Shown: positions 13,702 to 25,859, numbered from the stretch's first letter. The stretch is 64,000 nucleotides of DNA from Acanthochromis polyacanthus (GCF_021347895.1 NC_067132.1:6074768-6138767), one strand, 5' to 3'. Notes: generated from the sequence alone by a model not told the origin. Program-made: numbers and translations.

Positions 13702-14606
13702 CAGTGGTCCCCAAACTACGGCCCGCGGGCTGGATACGGCCCACTTCCACATTTAGCCCACCCCCCCGAACAACACTAGAGACACATTATGATCTTTTTT
13801 TTTTTTCAGTCTGGCCACGCGATCGAGACTAATACATGCATAGAACGTGACATTCTACTGGAACCTACAAAAGGATTCAGTGTTTCCTCTAGGATATGTG
13901 TATCACACACATACACACATACACAAAGAGTAGATACTGAGACCAGCACAGTTAACTGTAGTTTACCTTAGTACTCGCGAGTATCCGACACAGTGCAAGA
14001 CTGCTGTGAAGGTGGAGACATGCGGCGGTGGAGTATTTGCGACAATTAAAAAAAAAAAATTAAAGGAGCGCCGCTGGAATTTTAGTAGCAGGGGGCTGCC
14101 GCTGCAGAATGAATGTAGCAGAAACCCTGGGATTAAAAGGAAGGAACACAAGACCTTTGAGACACTGCTCATATGAGTCATTTAAGCCAGAGATTCTGCT
14201 GACAACTAAGCTGAACTTTTACCTGTTAAGATTGTGCATGGCACAACAGAAAATTAATGTTCCATGGACTTTTTTTATGTGAAGAACCCAGAGAGGGTAA
14301 TTTGGTTATTTATTTCATAAATAGTGTTATTATATATTTCCTGACTTTATTTTTTCTGTGAAGAACCTAGAGAGGGTTATTTGGTTATTATTTATTTCAC
14401 AAATAGGGTTATTTCCTGTTTTTTTTCTGTGAAGATCCCGGAAAGGGTTATTAATATTTGGTAGTGTGTGGCTTTCTGGAGAACAATGTTTACGTTTAGG
14501 CACCCCTGCAATCGTCACACTTTTTCTGTTACAAACTGACCCCGGCCCCCCACCAAAGAAGGGAAAAGTTATGTAGCCCTCACAGGAAAAAGTTTGGGGA
14601 CCCCTG
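13702..14606 (+). mobile_element. non-autonomous hAT element with perfect 8-base target duplication
   Basis: 905 bases between CTTTAAGC (13694-13701) and CTTTAAGC (14607-14614). Ends are CAGTGGTCCCCAAACTACGG and, inverted, CAGGGGTCCCCAAACTTTTT, the typical hAT MITE ends with a GGCCCGCGGGC block just inside. The interior has no transposase. At 14280-14465 it holds three decaying tandem units of about 65 bases, each starting near TGTGAAGA and containing AGGGT(A/T)AT. Confidence 0.93.
14280..14465 (+). repeat. three tandem units of about 65 bases inside the hAT MITE
   Basis: Units begin TTTTTTATGTGAAGAACCC, TTTTTTCTGTGAAGAACCT and TTTTTTCTGTGAAGATCCC-like, followed by GAGAGGGTAATTTGGTTATT and related text. 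Confidence 0.75.
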
Positions 14607-14614
14607 CTTTAAGC

Positions 14615-15185
14615 CATGTAGATTTGTTATTTCGTCAGAATGAAGAACCAAACTAAAATGAGCACACTGTTCATAAACAAATGAAAGTTAAAAGGTCTGA
14701 GGGTTGATTTACTCTAACACCATGTCAGTTTGTTTTGTAAAATTTTGGTTTACTTTACCTGTACTCAAAACATCTGTCTGAAAGTGAAAGGTCTACAGGA
14801 ATATCCTTCAAATTTGTGAGTCGTCATCATCCAGAAGGCAGAATGAAAACTGTAAAACTATTGACCTGCTAGTAACAGTAACATGAAATGACAAGAAAAT
14901 CATTAGGTTTAATTTACACAAAGGCTTGGCCAAGTAAAAAAAATAGCAGTGCTAGAGAAACACTCCCCTCTAGTGTCCAGCTTGAAAATTGCACTGCAAA
15001 AATCTTAAATGGCCTGAGATTTTTGAAAAACTCTTTTTTTGATCCAGCTTTTGTTGTTACATGTCAACAATTTATCTTAGGGAAGCCTAATAAGTTCACA
15101 TCTTTTCTTTCTTAATTTTTTTTTTTTAAAGTATCCTGGAACATCAAGTCTTTGTTTTTTGCTTGCACTATAATTATGTCTATTA
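14615..15185. other. no gene recognised
   Basis: AT-rich sequence downstream of hccs. A few poly-A/T runs. I see nothing I can name. Confidence 0.4.
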
Positions 15186-15545
15186 TGACACAACACAGTG
15201 GAGTAGTGGTTAGCACTTCTGACTTGCAGCGAGAACATCCCCGGTTCACGTCCCAGCTTTCTCAGGATCTTTCTACATGGAGTTTGCATGTTCTCCCTGT
15301 GCATGCGTGGGTTTTCTCCGGGTACTCCGGCTTCCTCCTACAGTCCAAAAATATGCTGAGGTTAATTGATAACTGTAAATTGCCCGTAGGTGTGAGTGTG
15401 ATTGTTTGTCTGTATATGTAGCCCTGTGACAGACTGGCGACCTGTCTAGGGTGACCCCTGCCTTCACCCGAGTCAGCTGAGATAGGCTCCAGCCCCCTGC
15501 TACCCTAGTGAGGATAAAGCGGTGTATAGAGGATGGATGTTGTAC
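15186..15545 (+). repeat. tRNA-like-headed SINE-type repeat
   Basis: Starts with an A-box-like AGTGGTTAGCACTTCTGAC and a B-box-like GGTTCACGTCC, continues with the widespread fish segment GTTTGCATGTTCTCCCTGTG and CTCCGGGTACTCCGGCTTCC, then GACAGACTGGCGACCTGTC and ends in GGATGGATG. A/B box spacing fits a Pol III promoter. The tail region is also present, inverted, at about 32460-32632. Confidence 0.75.
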
Positions 15546-16413
15546 TAGAGTCAGTTTGGCTTTCATCTCAACCTCCTCTTGGAAAGGGTTAAGTCACTCA
15601 GGCTTGCTTGCATTAAAACAAAGGCTGTGAAACACAAATGAGTTATACCCAAATGATGTAGGAGTAAAATAATCCATTGAAATGATGAATTAAAGTGGCA
15701 CATTATATCCAGCAGATGGTGCAAGTAATACAGAATATGATTTGTTCTAGTCCATACATGTCCAAGGGAAGTGATGCATACTGTAACTTAACTCCTTGGT
15801 CCTGATCAGTTAACACCAGTGAACTAGTTACACCAGCAACGTGATCACAGGCAGCAGATATCAGTCTGCCCAATACAACACAATTCACTTTAATTGTAGA
15901 CAAGAAGTTACGTGACAAAATTAGAAGGTTGGAGCACTTGTTTGTTTTTGAATTACATAAGATCAGAAGTCTCAGGGATCAACTCTGATAACCTTGATAA
16001 TAACTACGATATCATAAGAGTTATTTCTCAGACTTGAAACTCCTCCAGAGGCACAGATGATATAAATACAACTGTTTGTTTTTAAAGAGTAAACTGAGAT
16101 GGGTTCTGGGCTTAGCTGAACAGATTCTAAGAGGCAGAGTGAGTCACATGTGACCTGTCAAACAAACACTTTCACTAAGTTTAAGATGCAAATGTTGTTT
16201 ATAAAGCTGTGAATTACAAAGCCTGAAATCATTTTTCTTCAGAAATCTGTTTCATTCAGCTTGACTGAATGAAACTTGATGAGTTTCTGCTAAAACAGTC
16301 ATTTTAGTTTAGTTTTTTGTTGTTGTTGTTGTTGTTTGGGTCTTGTTTGAAATGACCCAGTGTAGTAGTCTTTCTACATGTATGTTTGTGACCAGTTTCT
16401 GCGTCAGGGCCAT
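15546..16413. other. hccs 3' flank and probable 3' UTR
   Basis: Sequence following the hccs stop codon on the minus strand. It contains an AAC trinucleotide run (plus-strand GTT, about 16318-16336) and a perfect hairpin at 16249-16275. I could not choose a poly(A) signal with confidence. Confidence 0.4.
16249..16275. other. perfect hairpin, 11-bp stem
   Basis: GTTTCATTCAG, loop CTTGA, CTGAATGAAAC. It lies about 140 bases past the hccs stop codon, so it probably lies in the 3' UTR. Confidence 0.7.
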
Positions 16414-19400
16414 TTAGGAGGTCCAGCGCCACCAGGCCACCTTCATGCGGTCCCACACAGCATCTAAAGAGTCAAAAGCAGGGCGTACATCCAGGATGGA
16501 GAACTGGTAGGTTTCTTTGTTGATTTCACCATCATAATAGTCGATGATGTACCGGACCTCCTTCCCACAGCGATCAATAATCCAGTCGTGACGGTCAAAA
16601 GGCAGTTCATAGCTACAGAAAGAACTTAAATTAGTAAGATTTAAACAAAGTACAGTGAAGGCTGATCAACTGTGCACACCAAAGGCCTTTAAGATTTCAC
16701 CTGTTTCTGTGTTAAGAGTAAGGACATTGCTAACGATAAAGCTCTGAGGTGCAGATCAAACATTTTTTCGTGAAAGTCTGCTGCATGTATAAAATGTGCT
16801 AAATAAACTTTGTTGTTTAGCCCACTATAACTGTGAACTTGAAGAAATAATGACTGAACAACCTGAACAAACTTATATACATCTTTAACACCTAAATCTC
16901 AAAAAATTTAAACAATTGAACACTTTTACAATTTTTCCTGTCTTCTATCACTCCCTTTACATCCCTGCTGCTTAATGGGAGAACTGAGCTGCTGCTTGCC
17001 CTGCCAGTAATTTGAATCATGGCCTGAATGGTGTCATGGCCGTTCTCAAACACATTTGGAGGTTCACTGGTGAGTCTGGAACGATATTTAGTTTTGATTA
17101 TGTTCATAGTTGAGAAACCTGTCTCGCAGCTGTATGTTGAGCCGAACATGGTCAGCATGTGCAGGGCTACTTTCCTCTCAGTGACGCTTTATTTATTTTT
17201 CTTTATTGTCTGTCCTCCTCATCTGTCTCACACCTCTCAACTCTTTTCTAACGCGCAGCTGCAAAGTTTAGCACCTGCAATGCAGAGATTTCATTGGCTG
17301 AATAGTGTCACATGGAATGGCTAAACTCATACGCAATTGGTCTGTGTGTTTCTCAGCTGATAACCAGTGCCGTAAACACTGGAAAAGCTGCGCCGGTAAA
17401 ATGGAAGCGACCTATCAAATTTAAAATTCCGTTCAATTACTGACTGCAGGTCCGTATAAGATGGCGTCTGGGTCTGGATCTGGACCACAGTCTGCCATTT
17501 AGTAACCCTTGATTTACACAAACCTATATCTATGAATATAAAATGTAAAAGTATTTCACAGCATTTTTAACATGCTTGATATGTCTAAACTGTATTGATT
17601 CTTTTCATCAAGTACTTTGTTAACTTTTCATTGTGGCACAGGAATCAATGGCTTGACTTTGAACCTAGAAAGTTCATCTTTTTCATCCAGTAAGATGGTA
17701 TGATGGTGAGGCCTATCTTGCCCCATTGTGCACCTTAGGCATGTGTGGAGCTGTCTCAGCACAGTGAACTGCCATTTACTGCTGCAGCTACATACTGGCA
17801 TTGTCTCAGAGGTCAGAATGACCTGTGCCAGTTCTGGGAATTTTACTTGAGGTTCTTGCTACATGCAATTCACCAATTGCTGTATGTGCGCCGCAGTAGG
17901 GATCGACCAGTAGGTTGTTGTTGTTTCAAGAAAACTGTGATGATCCATGGAACAAAACAGTGGAAATTTTAACTGAAACGGGTAAGAAGTGTGAAGGTGC
18001 TCACCCCATCCAGTGGCGGAAGCGGGCCCTGGGCGAGAACTCTTTGGCCTTTCCACCAAACCTCTTCAAGCTTGGCCCACATGGGCATTCACTGCAAGAT
18101 AAAATATTTATCAAGTCACGGTCAGTTTTTTTGATGAGCATCCAAATCATGGAAAGTGCATAAACAGTCTATAGGTCAATGCTGATGGTATGAAAAGATT
18201 GGTATTTAAATGGTACTGTGTTGACTCACCGTGCATGTAAAGCTTCCCATTTCAGGATTTCCTGCCAGGCCTGCTCATTGTTGTTATTGTGGATTTTAAT
18301 GATGTTGGTCATGTCTTGAGCAGCAAGGTCATCATCACGCCAGCGCCATCTGCAGCACAGAATCACACAAAAACAGGATTCAGCATTGCTACCTCCTCTC
18401 ATCTGAAAACACTGTTTAGCTTTACCCATTAAAGTGAAAGGTATGTCCTGACTTAACATATAGCTATGAAGTCAATTAAAGTCATGAATCACAACAATGC
18501 AGCATTTTCAGGTAAATGTAAGAGCATTTAGTCATGGAATTCCTCGGAAATCTGACTGCTTTCAGAGGTAGCCACAAAAAGAGTAAGGAGGATATTAGGT
18601 AACTTTTATACTGAGGGACTACATGATTAGGAATTTTGCTCTAGATAGGAAATGTGAAGCAAAAAATGGATTTCCTGAAACACTGGTGGCATAAACCAGG
18701 AACGCTGGAATACCAACAACTATGGGTCGGCTACCAAGTTCAGTGCTATTAACAGGGTATAATGATCAGACAGCATCAATTTTCATTTTCTACCAGTAAA
18801 GGTATACATAAAATTTCGGACTATAACAAAATTTTACTGTCATTCAAAAAGTCTATTTAATGTTTTGAATACATTTAGTTCAATTCAAGGTGAAGATAGC
18901 AATAATAATCTAATACACCTTTTCTCTCAACTCTTTACAGTCTACTAGTTTTCCATTCTGAGTGCACACTGGAAAAAAACAAAAACATATTTGTTTACAG
19001 CCCCGGCTCTATAAACTGCAAACAAAGTGGCTCAGAATGATCCATCAAGCATTGTTCTAGCAAGTCCCATGTGCCCTGCAGTACAGAGGGAAAGTAAAAG
19101 GGACAGGGACACAGAGAGAGAAGAAGGGGTTAGAGGAAGGACGGGGTGTAGTAAATACCCTGCTCTTGATAAATCATATTTTCTGCCTTTAAAAGATAGT
19201 TTGGTGGGAGTTTTGGCTGAACAAGACAGAAAATAGACAAAACAGGTTCAGTAATTCTGTCAAATTAAATACTTCTATAAACCAGACAAAAGCCATGGAT
19301 CATCCTTTAGTTTAGTCTGCATCTTGTTGCTTTAATCATTAAGACAAAGAGTATTTCTTGTGTTGGGCTTCAGATGAAACATTGTGGGGCAACTGTGTTG

Positions 19401-21399
19401 TCCACTCTGCTGAATACCTCTTGAAATGCTGTATTTAAATTGCTGCCAGCCTGTTCCTTCAGCTGCTTATATCATGACTGGTATCATGATACAAGAAGGT
19501 GTAAGTTGTGAACCACAATAAATCATGTCAATCGAGCTTCTCCGTGTCAGTTACAAAGAAAAAGAAGAACATGTTTTGATGATCACACCTTTAGGATTCC
19601 TAAATACAGTCTGTATCATTGTGATACAGACCCAGTGTGAGAAAATTACACCTGACTAACTTTGGTACTATAACAGGAAAACAATACTGGTAAATTGTCT
19701 TACTGACCATATGCAGCAAGATATTTAGCCAAAGGGCAGGAATTTAATGTTTCTATTATTCAGCATGAATGACAATCTTCTGTATTTCCTTTGATTTGAT
19801 TAAAGAAATACTAACAGTATTTATTTACACTGGATGCAGTGACCATAATCTTCCTCTTTTCTTTTCGATAACAGAATGGGTACATGACTGGACACAGGGC
19901 ATAAAATCCATGAAGCATAGACTGACCCCTTCCGCAGCATTGCGTTCCAGAACATCTGTTCAGACGGGTAAACCCAGTTCTTCTCTGTGCCGTGACGGGG
20001 AATATTGGACTCTTCTCTGGATATGGACAGTTCAAAAGGCTGATCTGGAGCTGGGATTTGGTTAGGAGGAGGCATCTGTACACACACAAAGACAGCACAT
20101 AAATCAACAACAGAGTGAATTTATGGTGCTAATTATTACATGATGAGGATTTACATACAATCTGATAGAGTGAGATCAATAACATATGGGCCATTCAGTA
20201 CAGAACATACTTAGAATAAAATGTCAGGTATGCAGGACCACTACTTGGCTAACAGCTATGTGTTTCAGTTCAAAGCCAATGATATGAAAAATTGAAAAGC
20301 AAAGGTCATTCATTTAAAATGAGTTTCAAAGTTTAAAAATTTAATGAACAGAATAAGTCCTTTTCTAAAAAATAAAAACGCCATGTTCTTGCCATTCACT
20401 TCAAGAACACAACCCACAGTGTAAGCAGTTAAACCTACAAACAACATTTTTAACCCTTTCATGCGCAACACGGGTTAAAAGTGACCCAAATCCAATGGAA
20501 AATGGGTATCTCATGACCCACACTGCACATCAAAGGTTACGATCATCTGTTTACTTCCACTTGACTTTCACAGTCTTACTTTTCCCCATCTATCCAGCAC
20601 CCTTTTGCTTCATTAAAGTGGTGCAAGTACCATATTTGCCGGATCAATGTCGTGCTTCATGCCTGCTGCAGCTTTCATTGGACACTCCACAAACTCATAG
20701 GCCCGGTCTTGGTGGGCTGGACCAGCTTCTGCTTTGTGCATGGGACACTCTGGCGGAGGAGACACTGCAAGAAACAAGAACATCTGACTGAGGGATAGCG
20801 GCCAGTGTACCAACAAAAAACAACAGTCTGAACCTAGAAAGATGTGGAACAGGGAAGTCAAGAGAAGAAAGTCTGCTAAACTTGTATATTACCGAACAAT
20901 GCGCAGGCATGCCACAAATAATTTAAAATCGACCTTAAAACTGAAGCACCTACCTTCGACAGACTGAGCTTGATGCATGGGACACTCAGAAGGCAGAGAC
21001 ACTAAAAAAGACAGACAATGATGACATGATTTCAATTTGTCAACACAAAATGAACATAATTTATTATTTAATTATATATGTCACATAAAACAATTGACTG
21101 TGTTGTTCATCCCACAGCACTTTTATACCTTTGACAGGCTGAGCTTGATGCATGGGACACTCTGAGGGTGGTGACACTGAGACAGACAGATTTTGTCACA
21201 TTACAGTATGTTCACAAATTTTAATAAAGTTTATTACACAGTACTTGATACATTATACTGTTATAATAATGACACTTCCAGTGTACATACCTTTGACAGG
21301 CTGGGCTTCTTGGTGTATGGGGTAGCTTTGAGGGGGGGCAGCCATCATAGCCTCTGCCTTGACAGACGGAGCAGCAGGTGTCGACATGGAGGCTCCCAT
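16414..21399 (-). CDS. hccs: holocytochrome c-type synthase, 8 coding exons
   Basis: Exons (minus strand, 5' to 3'): 21399-21291, 21176-21129, 21001-20954, 20764-20631, 20075-19927, 18349-18230, 18091-18005, 16612-16414. All junctions have AG acceptors and GT donors and the phases agree, giving 894 bases, 297 residues plus stop; human HCCS has 268. The enzyme sits in the mitochondrial intermembrane space on the inner membrane and attaches heme to the CXXCH cysteines of cytochromes c and c1. Family landmarks: [94 protein letters not shown] and the C-terminal [13 protein letters not shown]. His183 aligns with human His154, the heme ligand. The N-terminal arm carries ECPMHQAQ twice, ECPMHKAE and ECPMKAAA; the first exon has a degenerate YPIHQ. 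The extra length comes from two 48-base exons. Confidence 0.96.
16843..17515 (-). mobile_element. hAT remnant in an hccs intron
   Basis: Two parts of one family: 16843-17180 encodes, on the minus strand, the hAT C-terminal region ([20 protein letters not shown], then YRSRLT), and 17190-17515 matches the other end of the same family (GGTCCGTATAAGATGGCGTC and GCCATTTAGTAACCC on the plus strand). The middle is deleted. Related copies lie at 53735-54440 and at 60940-61310 plus 62095-62640. It lies between exons 7 and 8 of hccs, in the same transcriptional direction. Confidence 0.8.
18350..19926 (-). other. hccs intron 5, no inserted element recognised
   Basis: 1577-base intron. Contains a perfect hairpin GTCTGTATCA-TTG-TGATACAGAC at 19609-19631. 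Otherwise ordinary AT-rich sequence. Confidence 0.6.
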
Positions 21400-22247
21400 C
21401 CTGCACTGTCTGATGTGGAAACAAACACACACAAGACATTGTAAAAATCCAAAACACCTTACAATCACATCTGCAACAGTTCACAAGTTGTATTCAGCCA
21501 CAGTATGAGTGCTTTCTGAGCTGGTCTTATTGGCTTGGTCAGACTAACAACTTTAAATCAAGTTGCAAGAGAAATACAAAATCCTGGACAAAGCAACTCT
21601 GCAATAAATACTACCTCTGTAAAAAAAAAATTGAACAGCATTAGTAAAATCTAAACTATGTGGCAAGCAGAAAAGGGATGCATTCAAGTAATTACATACA
21701 GCTTTGACAGACCTAGCAAAATTTGAGTGAGAGGCAAAGGAGACCCGAGTTAAGACGCAGTTCAAGGTGTTTTATAAGAAGCTAAATGTAGCACATGAAC
21801 AACTATTACACGGAAACACAAAAGGCAGTATGAAAACTATGCGATATGTCGTGGCGAAAACAAGCATTAGACGTCGTTTTATTTTAAATTGATTCCGCAT
21901 CGCTCCTATATGACATTCTAATTAACTGCTGACTGGACTTGCTTGAAGATATCCTCGTTTAATCTCAGTTAGCTTCTAGTGCAACAAACACACACTTGGC
22001 TAGCAACAGTAGCCTGACGTTTTAGCTTGGCTCAAGACTTCTGTATCCTTACAGTGTTTCCAGCTTACTGTGTGATCCAAACACAGCAAACAGGATAATG
22101 TGAAACGACATGACAACTCAGACTGAACTGGTTGTGCCTACTATCCTAGTATTAACTCCCATAGCTTCCTCTATTTAACGTAAGGCAGGCTACCCAGCAG
22201 CTATGCTAACCTTAGCTGGTATGTGTCTGTCTTCTTTGCTTGGAATT

Positions 22248-22306
22248 CAAAATGCTCTTTGAATGTTCAAAGAGCATTTTGTACTATTAACATGTGTTAA
22301 TAGTAC
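22248..22306. other. two adjacent perfect hairpins in hccs intron 1
   Basis: First: CAAAATGCTCTTTGAA, TG, then its reverse complement (22248-22281). Second: GTACTATTAACA, TG, TGTTAATAGTAC (22281-22306). Stems of 16 and 12 bp without mismatch share a base and have the same TG loop. Confidence 0.9.
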
Positions 22307-22389
22307 ATTCAGGACGCCTCGCCCTCTTTCTGTCTTACCATTCAATGTACATTTGGCTCCAAATATTAAAGGCGACACAAATAACTTAC

Positions 22390-22560
22390 CTGTTAGGGAA
22401 GTCAGCAGAGGACCGTTTTCTCTGTCAGGTTACTGTCTCAATGTCAACGTGCGGGACACAGCCAAGATGTGACGCACCGCAGTTGTGCAACTCTGCACGT
22501 GCTGTACGTACGGCACTGCGTCATCACGCTGGAATAGAACGGACAACGTCACCAGTAGGC
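22390..22560 (-). promoter_or_regulatory. hccs non-coding first exon and promoter region
   Basis: On the minus strand a strong donor CTAACAG|GTAAGT ends at 22390, about 1 kb upstream of the start codon exon, whose own acceptor (CACATCAG or TGCAG) precedes the ATG by 1 to 10 bases. Upstream, 22440-22560 is richer in CpG and has a CACGTG E-box (22496-22501) and TGACGCA-like CRE half sites near 22470 and 22520. I infer the first exon starts somewhere in 22440-22500. No transcript evidence is available. Confidence 0.5.
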
Positions 22561-22666
22561 TGCAAGAGAGAGGCGTGTCGCAAAGTAGGCGTGTCGCAAA
22601 GTGACGCGAAGCTTTGCGACACGCCTACTTTGCGACACGCCTACTTTGCGACACGCCTCTGCAGCC
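22558..22666. repeat. inverted array of a 16-base CpG-rich unit
   Basis: GCAAAGTAGGCGTGTC-type units occur twice on one side (22570-22601) and, inverted, three times on the other (22612-22657), separated by TGACGCGAAG-like spacer. Outer partly matching GGCTGCA / TGCAGCC flanks extend it. It lies about 100 bases upstream of the hccs promoter region. Confidence 0.88.
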
Positions 22667-22686
22667 TGCAGACAGACCCGTTGTCA

Positions 22687-25600
22687 CCATAGATATATAC
22701 AAACGCTAGATGTCTCGAGACGGAGTCGGCGGCGTCGTCACTTGGCGGCCATCTTAGGACAGGGGACTGCTCTGGCGCACTGTACTGTAGTCAATGGTAA
22801 GGTGGATGATTTCCTCACTTTAACACTCATAACTCGCTCAATTCTTGATTGATTTACAAACGGTTTAGTTTATTACAAACCTTATTAACGTGGCTATGAT
22901 TCAGGCTCAATTCCGAAATCGCAGCTTTTCGTTTTGAAAAATGTGGCATAGTTGTGTGTCTTTTCTGCCTGGGTACTCACATTGAAGGTGGTGTTACTCA
23001 CAATCTGATTTTCAATTATTAGGTTTTCCTGAGACCAACGTTTTTTGAGAACCTAATCTTTAGGCGAAATTGCATTCTTTGTGGTTGTGGTTGTATTTAT
23101 TTGCTTGTTAAGAGACTTTGATTGAGACCTTAGACTTATTGTTTGTATACATCGATGCCTGGATTAGTTAGCTTGCAGCCGAAATGCATTGTGGGTAATG
23201 TAGGCACCAGGTTCATGAAAAGAAAAGACATCATCTCTTTTTGTTGTGCATTGATTTTGGTTGAGCTTTGTTTTTATCTGTGCATTAGAAAGCTGATAGT
23301 AATAAAAAAAGTGCAATGCTAAATAATAAAATTACATTTACATCCATTTATGCTGAAAAAAGCTGATATCTGTGTTCATTATTATATAAATTCAATGGTT
23401 TTAATTATTCTTATGTAAGCAGTAAAACAAGTACATCTCTGACGTTTATAACAAACCAAGCTGTTGTAAAATCGGTTGAAAATTGAGCAATCTACAGTGA
23501 TTTTAAAATCCATGCTCCATTGACTTTAATGTTATGAGTGATCGAGCAGCCCTGTCCCAAGATGGCCGCCATGTGGCGACGTTGCTCCCCATAGGCTGAC
23601 AGCGCTCATGAGCCATCTAGTGTTTGTATATATCTATGGTTGTCACTACGCGATCCGTCCCGGAAACCTGATTTGTACTGCGCATGTGCACAAATTACGT
23701 CACTTCCGCTATTCCCGAAAAAAAAAAAGAATTTTTTGTCAATTACTTAATGATTCAAGAATTATAGGGTTAAGCTAGTAGTAAGAACCTTTAGTAGTAA
23801 AACTGGGCGCCATCCTCCTCACTACAGCGATCTGCTTCTGTCAGAGGAATCACTCCGTTAAACTGCGGCCAAGTGAGCCGCTGGGCGTTGCGCGGCTATT
23901 CTGCGTAATACCGTAATGTTATCACAGGCGCTGACCAGCCAGGCTGACAGACGTCCGCTGCAAATACATGCTGTTATTCAGATTTTGACTTTCAATATCT
24001 GCAAATCCTGAGGCGGTGACAAAGATCTCTCACTATGGCCTTGTCAGGGGTCATCCCAGCTCGCACCTGCACAGTATCACCTGATTTTACTGTAAAATTT
24101 TAGAGAAAATTAATGTCAAAGTATGCTGAAATTTCAATCGTCCGGCTGGCCAACGGCAGATGGGGTGGCCCGTATGAGAGAGGTTCTGCTTAAGGTTTCT
24201 CCCTGTTAAAAAGGAGTTTTTCATTGACACTGTCGTCTGAGGGCTTCCTCTGGGGGTTTCAGGCCATATGGGTTTGTAAAGCATCTTGAAACATTTTAAT
24301 TGTAATTGGTGCTATATAAATAAATTTAAATTGAACTGTATTGAATTGAGAATCAGCCATTATGCATCAACACAACTGAAATTTCAGCATACTTTGACAT
24401 TAATTTTCTCTAAAATTTTACAGTAAAATCAGGTGATACTGTGCAGGTGCGAGCTGGGATGACCCCTGACAAGGCCATAGTGAGAGATCTTTGTCACCGC
24501 CTCAGGATATGAAGATATTGAAAGTCAAAATCTGAATAACAGCATGTATTTGCAGCGGACGTCTGTCAGCCTGGCTGCTCAGCACCTGTGATAACATTAC
24601 GGTATTACGCAGAATAGCCGCGCAACGCCCAGCGGCTCACTTGGCCGCAGTTTAACGGAGTGATTCCTCTGACAGAAGCAGATCGCTGTAGTGAGGAGGA
24701 TGGCGCCCAGTTTCACTACTAAAGGTTCCTACTACTAGCTTAACCCTATAATTCTTGAATCACTAAGTAATTGACAGAAAATTCAATTTTTTTCGGGTTA
24801 AAGGTTAAAATGCTGTAAAATGCATGGAAAAACGAGTAGCGGAAGTGACGTACTTTTCGCACATGCGCAGTACAAATCGGGTTTCCGGGACGGATCGGGT
24901 AGCGACACCCATAGATATATAAAAACACTAGATGGCTCATGAGCGCTGTCAGTCTATGGGGAGCAACGTCGCCACATGGCGGCCATCTTGGGACAGGGCT
25001 GCTCGATCACTCATAACATTAAAGTCAATGGAGCATGGATTTTAAAATCACTGTAGATTGCTCAATTTTCAACCGATTTTAGAACAGCTTGGTTTGTTAT
25101 AAACGTCAGAGATGTACTTGTTTTACTGCTTACATAAGAATAATTAAAACCATTGAATTCATATAATAATGAACACAGATATCAGCTTTTTTCAGTATAA
25201 ATGGATGTAATTGTAATTTTAATATTTAGCATTGCACTTTTTATTACTATCAGCTTTCTAATGCACAGATAAAAACAAAGCTCAACCAAAATCAATGCAC
25301 AACAAAAAGAGATGATGTCTTTTCTTTTCATGAACCTGGTGCCTACATTACCCACAATGCATTTCGACTGCAGGCTAACTAATCCAGGCATAGATGTATA
25401 CAAACAATAAGTCTAAGGTCTCAATCAAAGTCTCTTAACAAGCAAATAAATACAACCACAACCACAAAGAATGTAATTTCGCCTAAAGATTCGGTTCTCA
25501 AAAAACGTTGGTCTCAGGAAAACCTAATAATTGAAAATCAGATTGTGAGTAACACCACCTTCAATGTGAGTACCCAGGCAGAAAAGACACACAACTATGC

Positions 25601-25859
25601 CGCATTTTTCAAAATGAAAAGCTGCGATTTCGGAATTGAGCCTGAATCATAGCCACGTTAATAAGGTTTGTAATAAACTAAACCGTTTGTAAATCAATCA
25701 AGAATTGAGCGAGTTATGAGTGTTAAAGTGAGGAAATCATCCACCTTACCATTGACTACAGTACAGTGGGCTAGAGCAGTCCCCTGTCCTAAGATGGCCG
25801 CCAAGTGACGACGCCGCCGACTCCGTCTCGAGACATCTAGCGTTTGTATATATCTATGG
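22687..25859. mobile_element. 3.2-kb palindrome made of two nested MITE-like units
   Basis: Left arm 22687-24136 and right arm 24377-25859 are near-identical inverted copies around a 240-base loop. Both outer ends read CCATAGATATATACAAACGC and continue into GGCGGCCATCTTAGGACAGG. The same end, altered (AAACACTAGATGGCTCATG), recurs inverted inside each arm at 23560-23638 and 24908-24990. Each arm is therefore a unit of about 950 bases (22687-23638; 24908-25859) with its own terminal repeats, plus an inner arm of about 480-530 bases. The loop carries a LINE-tail repeat. No open frame of note. Confidence 0.88.
24185..24352 (+). repeat. LINE-tail-like repeat, second copy
   Basis: Diverged copy of the block at 1432-1575 (CTGTTAAAAAGGAGTTTTTC, GTGCTATATAAATAAATTTA), located in the loop of the large palindrome. 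Confidence 0.65.

Noticed and set aside
15152..15566. Open frames over the 15.2-15.5 kb repeat
   Set aside because: They lie wholly in a SINE-type repeat found also elsewhere in the window.
22248..22306. microRNA precursor
   Set aside because: Stems of 16 and 12 bp with two-base loops are too short and tight for a Drosha/Dicer substrate.
22601..22852. Open frame repeated at 25694-25921
   Set aside because: Identical because the two arms of the palindrome are identical; it covers a MITE end and shows no domain.
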